Source of the DNA: Pseudomonadota bacterium | GTDB taxonomy: Bacteria; Pseudomonadota; Gammaproteobacteria; Burkholderiales; Burkholderiaceae_C | Length of the DNA stretch: 8,763 nt | Assembly: GCA_030918015.1 (NCBI GenBank) | Contig: JAUPTP010000059.1 | Span: 1-8,763 of the forward strand | Direction: 5' to 3' | Part shown: positions 1 through 8,763 of the stretch, piece by piece | Layout: the number at the start of each line of letters is the position of its first letter | Position numbering within the stretch: the first letter of the stretch is position 1 | Program-made: the position numbers and the translations under genes | The notes under the pieces: generated by a model | The model's database searches: none | What the model saw: only the letters and a program-made list of their open reading frames with translations | Told to the model about the DNA's origin: nothing

Positions 1-95
1 GGGGCTTCTACCTGAGCTATTTCCTGCGCCACATCCGCCAGGACACCGAGGCGGCCGAGCAGGCCGCGCGGGCGGCCGGCGTCCGCGCCCGCTGA
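1..95 (+). CDS. 3' end of an unidentified protein (partial)
   Basis: An open frame enters from the left edge (first full codon at base 3) and ends at TGA 93-95. It encodes the last 30 residues of a protein: GFYLSYFLRHIRQ, then an Ala/Glu/Arg-rich tail ending in GVRAR. The aromatic start followed by a charged, probably helical tail would fit the cytoplasmic end of a membrane protein, but this is too little to name a family. The codons have the G/C-rich third positions of the neighbouring genes. It converges on rluA, with only 27 bases between the two stop codons. No hairpin plus T-run terminator is visible in that gap. Confidence 0.6.
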   Translation, partial: GFYLSYFLRHIRQDTEAAEQAARAAGVRAR

Positions 96-122
96 CGCGT
101 CGTGCGAGGGTGGGCGCCGACC

Positions 123-755
123 TCAGAAGGGCGCCGCATCCTCGAACTGCACCGGTCGGTCATCGGCCGGGTGCCGGAAGGTCAGCCGGCAGGCGTGCAG
201 CAGCAGCCTCGGCGCGGCTGCGCGCCAGGGCGCCGGGGCGTACAGGTCGTCGCCGAGGATCGGGTGCCCGATCGAGAGCAGGTGCACGCGCAGCTGGTGC
301 GAGCGCCCCGTCACCGGCTCGAGCGCGAGCCGGCTGGTGCCGGCGTCGGCATCATGTTCCAGCCGCTGCCACCGGGTCAGCGACGGCCGCCCCCGCTCGG
401 GGTCGATCATCTGGCGCGGCCGGTTCGGCCAGTCGCAGATCAGCGGCTGGTCGATCTCGCCGGCCTGGGCGTGCGGGCAGCCCGCCACCACCGCTTCATA
501 GCGCTTGTCGACCTGCCGCTCGGCGAAGAGCCGGCTGAGCCGGCGGTGCATCTCGGCGCCGCGCGCCATCAGCAGCAGGCCGGAGGTGGCCATGTCGAGC
601 CGGTGCACGATCAGGGCGTCGGGCACCTGGCGCTGCACCCGCACGGCGACGCAGTCGGCGTTCTCGGGCCCGCGCCCGGGCACCGACAGCAGCCCGGCGG
701 GCTTGCGCACCACCAGCAGCGCCTCGTCGAGGTGGATCAGTTCGATGTCGTCCAT
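123..755 (-). CDS. rluA: RluA-family pseudouridine synthase (23S rRNA/tRNA)
   Basis: This 210-residue protein is close to the size of E. coli RluA (about 219). RluA isomerises uridine to pseudouridine at U746 of 23S rRNA and U32 of several tRNAs. The catalytic motif HRLDMATSG lies at residues 51-59, with the nucleophilic aspartate at 54. Further family landmarks are KPAGLLSVPGR (18-28), PLICDWPNRPRQ in the middle, and GRSHQLRVH followed by GHPILGD and APRLLLHA near the C-terminus. The CDWPNRP segment favours RluA over RluC and RluD. There is no N-terminal S4 RNA-binding domain, which also fits RluA. The ATG at 755 opens directly into the catalytic fold. No good Shine-Dalgarno sequence precedes it. 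The gene is transcribed away from the MscS-like gene and converges with the partial gene at the left edge. The exact RNA target is inferred from the family. Confidence 0.93.
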   Translation of the reverse strand: MDDIELIHLDEALLVVRKPAGLLSVPGRGPENADCVAVRVQRQVPDALIVHRLDMATSGLLLMARGAEMHRRLSRLFAERQVDKRYEAVVAGCPHAQAGEIDQPLICDWPNRPRQMIDPERGRPSLTRWQRLEHDADAGTSRLALEPVTGRSHQLRVHLLSIGHPILGDDLYAPAPWRAAAPRLLLHACRLTFRHPADDRPVQFEDAAPF

Positions 756-859
756 CGCGCGATTGTCGCCGCCGTCCGCACGGCTGACACCCTGTCACGC
801 CGAGGCCGCGGCGGGGGCGGCACAATCGCGCCTCCCCGACTGCCGGATGCCGCGCGACG
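756..859. promoter_or_regulatory. divergent intergenic region between rluA and the MscS-like gene
   Basis: These 104 bases must hold the promoters of both divergent genes. On the minus strand, toward rluA, a sigma70-like pair is visible: GTGTCA (790-785) and GACAAT (767-762), 17 bases apart, each matching the consensus at 4 of 6 positions. A start of transcription about 7 bases after the -10 box would fall on or next to the rluA ATG, so the message could be leaderless. On the plus strand, CACAAT at 821-826 resembles a -10 box for the channel gene, but I find no -35 box at the right distance. Neither gene has a clear ribosome binding site. Confidence 0.3.
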
Positions 860-2156
860 ATGACCTCCACGCTGACCCCCCAGGATTTCCCCTCCCTGCT
901 GGCCGCCCTGATGCGGCCGTCCTCGCTGGTCGAGCTGGCCGTGCTGGCGGGCGTGATGGCCACGAGCTGGCTGCTGGTGCGGCTGCTCCAGGGCCTGCGG
1001 GAGCGGTCCGGGGGCACGCAGGCGCGGCTCTCCATCTGGTTCGGCACCCATCTGGTCGACGGGGTGCTGTTTCCGCTGCTGATGCTGGCGCTGGCCCATG
1101 TGGCGCGGCGGGTGCTGCTGGACCTGGGCCAGCCGGTGGCGGTGCTGCGGCTGGCGATTCCGGTGCTGCTGTCGCTGGCCGTGATCCGGCTGAGCGTGCG
1201 CGTGCTCAGCGCCGCGTTCCCGTCCTCGGCGCTGATGCGCGTCGTCGAGCGCACCATCTCCTGGGTGGCCTGGCTCGGGATGGTGCTGTGGGTGACCGGC
1301 ATCCTGCCGGTGCTGCTCGACGAGCTCGACGACATCCGCTGGAAGATCGGCGCCAACACGCTGAGCCTGCGCAACCTGATCGAGGGCGGCCTGTCGGCCA
1401 GCCTGGTGATGGTGGTGGTGCTGTGGATCTCGGCGGCGCTGGAGGCGCGGCTGCTGGCCGGGGCCAGCGGGGCGCAGCTGTCGCTGCGCAAGGTGGCGGC
1501 CAACGCGCTGCGAGCGATCCTGCTCTTCGTGGGCCTGCTGATGGCGCTGTCGGCGGTGGGCATCGACCTGACGGCGCTGTCGGTGCTGGGCGGCGCGCTC
1601 GGCGTGGGCATCGGTCTGGGCCTGCAGAAGCTGGCGGCCAACTATGTCAGCGGCTTCGTCATCCTGGCCGAGCGCTCGCTGCGCATCGGCGACATCGTCA
1701 ATGTCGGCGGCTTCGAGGGCGCGATCACCGACATCACCACCCGCTACACCGTGATCCGCGCGCCCTCGGGGCGCGAGTCGATCGTGCCCAACGAGACGCT
1801 GATCACCACGGCGGTGCAGAACCTCTCGCTGGCCGACCGCCGGGTGCTGCTGAGCACCGTGTTCGTCGTCGGCCACGACACCGATGTCGAGCGCCTGCGC
1901 GATCGCCTGATCGAGACGGTGGTGGCGGTGCCGCGGGTGCTGGCCGATCCGGGGCCTGCCGCCCAGCTCAGCCGGCTCGGTGCCGATGGCCTGGAGCTGT
2001 CGGTGCATTTCTGGATCGACGATCCGGAGAACGGCCAGGGCAATGTGCGCTCGGAGGTCAATCTGGCGATCCTGGCGCGGCTGCGGCATGAGGGCATCGA
2101 CCTGTCGTCGGGGCCGCAGGTGCTCCGGCTCGAGACGCCGGCGGCGCTGTCGCCGG

Positions 2157-4021
<1,865 letters not shown>

Positions 4022-4025
<4 letters not shown>

Positions 4026-6283
4026 TGGGTGGCTGGCAGATGCCCTTGCTTGCGCAGCCAGCTCGGCAGATCGCACATCGGCATCGGGCGGCCGATGAGC
4101 ATGCCCTGCGCGGCCTGGCAGCCGCTGCGGGTGAGCCAGCGGCGCTGCGCGTCGGTCTCGACCCCTTCGGCCAGCGACTTCAGCCCGAGCTGTCGCGACA
4201 GCGACACGATCATGCCCGGCAGCGTCTCCTCGTCCGGGCGCTGGCCGATCTCGCCGAGGAAGGCGCGGTCGATCTTGATCCAGTCGAGGTCGAAGCCGCG
4301 CAGCCGCGCCAGCGACGAGAAGCCGGTGCCGAAGTCGTCCAGCGCGATCTCGAAGCCGAGCTGGCGCAGCCGGTCGAGCTGCAGCGTGGCGCCATCGGCG
4401 TCGACCATGACCGCGCTTTCGGTCACCTCCAGCTCGATCGCCTCGGGCGGCACGCCGGCCGAGCTGCAGCGCGCGGCGATGTCCTGCGCCAGCGCCGGAT
4501 CGGCCAGCTGCAGCGCCGACAGGTTGACCGCGATGCGCAGGTGGCCCAGGCCGAGCGAGTCCAGCAGCCGCCAGGCCTGGCAGGACTGCTCCAGCACCTG
4601 GTTGAACAGCGCCGAGATGTGGCCCGAGGCCTCGGCCAGCGCGATGAAGGTCAGCGGCGGAATCTCGCGCCCGCGCCGGTCGGTCCAGCGCGCCAGCGCC
4701 TCGAAGCCCTTGAGCGAGCCGTCCTGCAGCCAGACCTGGGGCTGCAGCGCGATGCGGATCTCGCCGGCGCGCAGCGCCTCGTGCAGGGCCTGACCGAGGC
4801 GGTAGTTGTCGCGCGCCTGCGTCTCCATGCCGGGGCGGTAGCAGACCTGCTGGCCCCAGCCATGGCGCTTGGCGTCGTTGAGCAGGTAGCGCGCGGTGGC
4901 CAGCGTCTCCTCGGGCGGGCCGGTCACCAGCGAGAGGTCGACCTGCGCGCCGGTCAGGTGCAGCACCGCCGAGAAGTGGCCGTCGCTGACGGTGATGCCC
5001 TCGGTGCGGTCGCGGTACATCTGCGCGACCATCTGGTCGGCCGGACCGAGCAGGGCGAAGGTGTCGTTGTCCACCCGCGCGACCATCACGTCCGGGCCGG
5101 CCTCCTCGCGCAGCCGCTCGGCCAGCGCCTGCAGCAGCCGGTTGGCGGTCTCGAAGCCGAGCATCAGGTTCAGGTTCGAGAACTGGTCGACATCCTCGAA
5201 CTGCAGCACCATCGTCGACAGCCGCTCGCCGGCGGCGTGCATGCGCCGCAGCAGGCCGTTGCGGTTGGGCAGGCCGGTGAGCTCGTCCTGGTAGGCGATG
5301 CGGTCGAGCTGGGCGATCAGGTCGAGCCGGTGCATCTGCGCGCCGACATTGGCCGCCAGCAGCCGCACCAGCTCGCGCTCGGTGGCATCGGGCTCGCACG
5401 GACGGGGCACCCACAGCGCGAACAGGGTCTGCTGCGCGGTGTCGGCCTGCCCGCGCAGCACGGAGCGGGGCGTGGGGCCGGGGTGCAGCGCCAGCAGCAG
5501 CTCGGGGCCTTCGTCCTCTTCGGGCGTGGTGGTCGGCGCCGGCGCACCGAGCGCATGCTCGATGCGGGCGGTCAGGTGGGGCGTGGCGCCCGCCAGCCGG
5601 GCGCCGGAGACCAGGGTCATGCCCTGCAGCTCGGTCTGGGCCCCGGCGGCACCGATGACCAGCGGGCCGGTCGTGTGGGGCGGCCACATCGCGACCAGGC
5701 CCGCCGGCTCGGCCTCGAGCAGCGCGGCCACGTCGTCGAGCAGCTGGCGCGCCAGCCCGGTCAGGTCCTGGATGCGGTTGGCACGATCGACCGCCTGCAG
5801 CAGCCGCTCGAAGCGGCGCCGGCCCTGCTGCTCGCGCATGATCGACTGGTGGCTGCGCAGGTTGGCGTTGAGCAGCGCCTCGAGCCGCTCGCTGCCCAGC
5901 TCGGTCTTGTGCCAGTACTCGTCGACGTCCAGATCGCGCATCACGTCGTGCATCGGCGCGAGTCCCGGCTGCCCGGTCAGCAGGATGATGCGCACGTCCT
6001 GGCGGTCGAGGTCGCCGCGGACCTGGCGCACCAGCTGCAGGCCCGCGTCGTCCTGCTCCATCACCACGTCGAGCAGGATCACGCCGATGTCCGGATGACG
6101 CTCGAGCTGGGCGCGCGCTTCGGCGACGCTGCCGGCCTGCAGCAGCTCGACCTCGCGACCCTGGAAGCGGTAACCGTCGAGCGCGAAGGCGATCGAGCGC
6201 CGAAAGACCGGATCGTCATCGACGGCCAGGATCCGGGGGACGGGCTCGTTGCCTGTGAAGGCGGGCGTGGGCGAAAGAATCAA
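4022..6283 (-). CDS. response regulator: REC - DUF3369/GAF-like - degenerate GGDEF - EAL (probable c-di-GMP phosphodiesterase)
   Basis: This cytoplasmic response regulator has 753 residues from the TTG start. The REC domain (about 15-130) keeps the acidic pocket Asp22-24, phosphoacceptor Asp72 (ILLDVV), Thr103 and Lys126. The segment LDVDEYWHKTEL resembles the start of the DUF3369 regulator domain, and a GAF-like region runs to about 315. The GGDEF domain starts at LTGLPNRNGL (335-344), but its signature is RVDNDTF (403-409), so cyclase activity is unlikely. The EAL domain is intact: FEALARW (Glu528), VNLS (Asn587), LEVTES (Glu619), DDFGTGFSSL (Asp649, Asp650), Lys670, AEGVE (Glu706, Glu709) and QG (Gln726). 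It should hydrolyse c-di-GMP, probably under control of the kinase encoded just downstream with a GTGA overlap. No ATG lies upstream of REC. TTG 6283 has GGAG six bases ahead; GTG 6343 and TTG 6382 are in-frame alternatives. Confidence 0.9.
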
Positions 6284-6289
6284 GAACAG

Positions 6290-6293
6290 CTCC
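6290..6293 (-). promoter_or_regulatory. ribosome binding site deciding the regulator start (GGAG)
   Basis: Read on the minus strand, GGAG is followed by six bases (CTGTTC) and then TTG at 6283. This is the only in-frame candidate start before the receiver domain with a well-placed Shine-Dalgarno sequence. GTG 6343 has only GGTGAG about nine bases ahead, and TTG 6382 has none. Confidence 0.5.
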
Positions 6294-6360
6294 GGGCACC
6301 GCTGGGCCGACGCGACGGGAGTGTCTGGCCGACGAGGGCCCACGCAGTCTGGCTCACCGT

Positions 6361-6420
6361 GTGATTGTTTGCAATTGCTCAAGACCGCAGGGTCGGTGCC
6401 GATATCGCAACGAACTGTTC
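6361..6420. promoter_or_regulatory. AT-richer divergent control region between the regulator and pseudopilin genes
   Basis: The spacer between the regulator start (6283) and the pseudopilin start (6444) is about 160 bases long. Within it, this stretch is clearly less GC-rich than the flanking genes, as expected for a promoter region serving both strands. It contains two perfect 8-base palindromes: GCAATTGC (6371-6378) and CGATATCG (6400-6407). On the plus strand, TTGCTC (6375-6380) and an extended -10-like TGCCGATAT (6397-6405) are 19 bases apart, a weak promoter match. I could not assign a convincing minus-strand promoter. The palindromes could be operator half-sites or chance. Confidence 0.3.
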
Positions 6421-6443
6421 CCGCCTGTCACGGCCTGTCGATC

Positions 6444-6950
6444 ATGTCGCTCCTGTCTCCTGTCGTGCTCTTTTCGATCCGGCGGGGTCTGCGCTGTACC
6501 GGTCGCCAGCGAGGCCTGTCGCTGATCGAGTCGATGCTGGTGCTCTGCCTGCTGGGGGTGCTGCTGGCGCTGGCGATGCCGCTCTGGCAGAAGCAGAGGG
6601 AGCGGGCCCTGCAGCGTCAGGCCGCGCAGGAGATCGGCGCCATGTCGGCCGTGATTTCCCAGTACCGCCTGGACAATCAGGGGGCGCCGGCCTCGCTGGC
6701 GGCGGTCGGCATGGCCGGCCGTCTCGACCCCTGGGGGCGTTCCTACGTCTATTACAATCTTGAAACCGGCAAGAGCAGCGGGGCACGGAAGAACCGTTCC
6801 CTGACACCGGTCAACAACGACTTCGATCTCTACAGCCTCGGCCCGGACGGGGCCAGTGCGCTGGCGTTGACCACACAGTCCTCCCAGGACGATGTGGTGC
6901 GGGCCAACAACGGGCGCTTCATCGGCCCGGCCTCCACATTCACCGATTGA
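6444..6950 (+). CDS. GspG-like type II secretion/type IV pilus pseudopilin
   Basis: This 168-residue prepilin-like protein has a basic leader of 24 residues ending RGLRCTGRQRG. The prepilin peptidase site follows as G24/L25 (GLSLIES), with the conserved Glu at mature position 5 (Glu29) and a hydrophobic helix to about residue 46. Mature position 1 is Leu instead of the common Phe. The C-terminal half has the GspG hallmarks DPWG (95-98), YVYYN and DLYSLGPDG (128-136). A DD pair at 149-150 may take part in the calcium site known in GspG. Members of the family form the major pseudopilus of type II secretion or act as minor pilins, anchored in the inner membrane before assembly. No other secretion gene is visible here. 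It is followed 41 bases later by a diguanylate cyclase gene on the same strand. ATG 6444 lacks a clear ribosome binding site; GTG 6396 and GTG 6465 are in-frame alternatives. Confidence 0.82.
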   Translation: MSLLSPVVLFSIRRGLRCTGRQRGLSLIESMLVLCLLGVLLALAMPLWQKQRERALQRQAAQEIGAMSAVISQYRLDNQGAPASLAAVGMAGRLDPWGRSYVYYNLETGKSSGARKNRSLTPVNNDFDLYSLGPDGASALALTTQSSQDDVVRANNGRFIGPASTFTD

Positions 6951-6980
6951 CGGTGCGCCACACCCTGGGGCCCGGCGGCT

Positions 6981-6985
6981 GGAGG
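6981..6985 (+). promoter_or_regulatory. strong Shine-Dalgarno site for the GGDEF sensor
   Basis: GGAGG is followed by six bases (CGAGCC) and then ATG 6992. This is the best ribosome binding site in the window and fixes the start of the downstream gene. A second ATG at 6995 would sit nine bases away and remains possible. The 41-base gap after the pseudopilin stop holds no T-run terminator, so read-through from the pseudopilin promoter is likely. Confidence 0.75.
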
Positions 6986-6991
6986 CGAGCC

Positions 6992-8763
6992 ATGATGCCC
7001 ACCTTGCTGCGCAGCCCGCTGGCGCGCCGGATCCTGGTGCTGCTGCTGATCGCTGCCGTCGTGCCGCTGGCCGTGCTGGGGGCGGCCAGCCAGCATCTGT
7101 TCGAGCGGCTGGCCCTGGCCTCGGCGGAGCGGGAGCAGGCCCGGCTGCTGCGCGGCGTGGCCTTGCAGGTGCACGAGCGGCTGGTGCAGGCCCGCGACCA
7201 GATGCGCCTCTGGCCGGACGAGGTGCCGCCGCAGGGCGCGGCGGTCCTGCCGGGCCTGGGCGATCGGTTCATGCATGCGCTGCGCGTCGATGCGCAGGGC
7301 CGTGCGCTGTGGGCCAGCTCGGACGAGGGCGCACGCCTGGCCGCGCTGTTGCCGTCTTCGGGCGGTCGGGCGGGGCTGCTGGCCCGCGAGCGCAACGGCC
7401 GCGCGATGCTGATGCTCGCCTTGCCGGTCGGTGCCCAGGGCCGCGAGGGTTTCTGGCTGACCGAGCTGTCGCCGGGCTTCCTGTGGCAGCCGCTGCACGA
7501 GTCGGGACTGGAGGGCGCCGCCTGGTGCGTCCGGGACGGGCAGGGCGTGATGCTCCACTGTCCGGCCGCGCCGGAGCCCGTCTCCGCCGATCTCGTGCGG
7601 CCGACCGATGCGCGCATCCATGCGCGCTGGGCGCTGTTTCTCGAGGCGGAGTTCGACCTGCCGGTGGCCGGCGACTGGATCTTCGATCTGAGCGCGCCGG
7701 TGGCGCCGCTGGCGCTGGCGGGCCTGTCGATCCGGCGCATGATGTCCGGGGTGCTGCTGTGCTCCGCGCTGCTGGTGGCGCTGCTGGCCATGAACCTGAC
7801 GCGGCGGACGCTGGGGCCGCTGCAGCAGCTGCGCCGCGGGGTGCAGCAGGTCGAGCAGATGGAGCCCGGCGCACGGGTCGAGGTCCGCGGCCATGACGAG
7901 TTCGCCGACCTGGCGCATGCCTTCAACCGCATGGCCGGGCACATCGGCGAGCAGTTCGTGTCGCTGGAGATGCTGGCGTCGATCGACCGCGACATCGTTG
8001 CCCGCCGGCCGGTGGACGAGCTGTTCCGGCGCCTGCTGGTCGAGGTGCTCGAGCGGGTGGGCGTGCGCATGATGGCGCTGGCGCGCATCGAGACCGGCCG
8101 CACCCCGCGGCTGCTGCTGCAGTGGAACGACCGCCAGCATCTGCACAAGATCCGCCGTGGCGTGCGCGTGCTCTCGCCGGCCGAGCACCAGATGCTGCTG
8201 GACTGCCGCGACGACGGCGACTGGCCGGCGGGCTGCGCCTGGAGCCAGCCGCTGGGCCCGGCGCTGAAGGTGCTGCCGCTGCGCTGGCAGTCGCGCACCC
8301 TGGGCGTGATGCTGCTGGCCAGGGAGGGCGCGCCGGCCGCGATCCAGGCGCGCCGGCTCAGCGACCTGCGCGACCGCCTGGCCGTCGCGCTGGCGGCCGA
8401 GCAGCGCGAGCGCGAGCTCACCTGGCAGGCCAGCCATGACGATCTGACCGGCCTGCTCAACCGCAACGGCCTGCATCAGCGCCTGGACGAGCGCCTGGGC
8501 GATCCGGCCACTCCGACCGGGCAGACGCTGGCGCTGCTCTTCATCGATCTCGACCACTTCAAGTCGGTCAACGACAGCCTGGGGCACGGCCTGGGCGACG
8601 AGCTGCTGCGCCAGGCTGCCGACCGCATCGAGGCCTGCGTGCCCACCCGCTCGCCCGTGGCCCGGCCCGGCGGGGACGAGTTCGTGGTGGTGCTCGACGG
8701 CGTCGACGCGACGCAGGCCGCCGATGTGGCCGGTGCGATCTGCCGGCGCATGGCGCTGCCCTT
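6992..8763 (+). CDS. membrane sensor diguanylate cyclase: HAMP - GAF-like - GGDEF (partial, runs off the right edge)
   Basis: The 590 visible residues have no stop before the window ends. A membrane helix at about 13-31 and a second at about 251-269 bracket a periplasmic sensor domain of about 220 residues that I cannot assign to a family. A HAMP linker follows (about 270-323; HDEFADLAHAFNRM), then a GAF-like domain (about 325-475). The GGDEF domain opens with HDDLTGLLNRNGL (482-494), continues through FIDLDHFKSVNDSLGH (517-532), and has an intact RPGGDEF (Arg558 to Phe564). It should therefore make c-di-GMP from two GTP. The usual inhibitory RxxD site is absent: PTRS occupies that place (551-554). 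Many proteins of this layout continue into an EAL domain, which would lie outside the window. The start is set by GGAGG six bases before ATG. The gene follows the pseudopilin in probable co-transcription. Confidence 0.88.
   Translation, partial: MMPTLLRSPLARRILVLLLIAAVVPLAVLGAASQHLFERLALASAEREQARLLRGVALQVHERLVQARDQMRLWPDEVPPQGAAVLPGLGDRFMHALRVDAQGRALWASSDEGARLAALLPSSGGRAGLLARERNGRAMLMLALPVGAQGREGFWLTELSPGFLWQPLHESGLEGAAWCVRDGQGVMLHCPAAPEPVSADLVRPTDARIHARWALFLEAEFDLPVAGDWIFDLSAPVAPLALAGLSIRRMMSGVLLCSALLVALLAMNLTRRTLGPLQQLRRGVQQVEQMEPGARVEVRGHDEFADLAHAFNRMAGHIGEQFVSLEMLASIDRDIVARRPVDELFRRLLVEVLERVGVRMMALARIETGRTPRLLLQWNDRQHLHKIRRGVRVLSPAEHQMLLDCRDDGDWPAGCAWSQPLGPALKVLPLRWQSRTLGVMLLAREGAPAAIQARRLSDLRDRLAVALAAEQRERELTWQASHDDLTGLLNRNGLHQRLDERLGDPATPTGQTLALLFIDLDHFKSVNDSLGHGLGDELLRQAADRIEACVPTRSPVARPGGDEFVVVLDGVDATQAADVAGAICRRMALP

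Noticed and set aside
96..122. Possible terminator between the left-edge gene and rluA
   Set aside because: The 27-base gap shows no clear stem-loop followed by a T-run.
737..2089. Minus-strand Gln/His-rich open frame opposite the MscS-like gene
   Set aside because: His and Gln runs arise from antisense reading of Val/Leu-rich membrane codons; no domain is visible.
4026..5687. Upstream extension of the kinase frame, giving an apparent protein of 1176 residues
   Set aside because: This part is an out-of-frame reading of the regulator gene, low in complexity and rich in Arg/Ala/Pro. The true kinase starts at 4025 or 3962.
4040..6364. Plus-strand open frame of 774 codons opposite the response regulator
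   Set aside because: It is an antisense shadow rich in Gln, His, Arg, Leu and Val, while the opposite strand encodes intact REC and EAL motifs.
6249..6443. N-terminal extension of the pseudopilin to a TTG at 6249
   Set aside because: It would add 65 residues before the leader, overlap the regulator's coding start, and cross the likely promoter region. A short basic leader is the rule for prepilins.
6830..8587. Minus-strand open frame of 585 codons opposite the GGDEF sensor
   Set aside because: It is an antisense shadow of a gene with a strong ribosome binding site and intact HAMP and GGDEF motifs.

Overview
The window looks like ordinary chromosome from a GC-rich (roughly 70% GC by eye) Gram-negative bacterium. 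Protein style suggests a betaproteobacterium of the order Burkholderiales: an RluA very close to the proteobacterial family, a histidine kinase with the AHELNTPLG phosphorylation box, and a response regulator of the REC-DUF3369-GGDEF-EAL type. This placement is inference from sequence style. I see no mobile element, CRISPR array, tRNA or rRNA.

Layout from left to right. (1) The last 30 codons of an unidentified plus-strand gene. (2) rluA, a pseudouridine synthase, on the minus strand. (3) A divergent plus-strand gene for an MscS-family mechanosensitive channel. Its 3' end overlaps, tail to tail, the end of (4) a membrane-bound sensor histidine kinase on the minus strand. (5) Upstream of the kinase, with a 4-base GTGA stop/start overlap, lies a response regulator with a receiver domain, a DUF3369/GAF-like domain, a degenerate GGDEF domain and an intact EAL domain, so probably a phosphorylation-controlled c-di-GMP phosphodiesterase. 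(6) Divergent from it, across an AT-richer spacer, is a plus-strand GspG-like pseudopilin outside any visible secretion operon. (7) It is followed 41 bases later by a membrane sensor with HAMP, GAF-like and intact GGDEF domains, which runs off the right edge.

Genes 4 to 7 form a plausible c-di-GMP signalling island: a kinase and a PDE-type regulator on one strand, and a pseudopilin plus a diguanylate cyclase on the other, sharing one intergenic region. A link between this signalling and pilus or secretion function is a reasonable hypothesis that the sequence does not prove. Very long open frames antisense to the real genes are GC-bias shadows and are not annotated. Three translation starts (kinase, regulator, pseudopilin) are uncertain, and alternatives are given in the entries.
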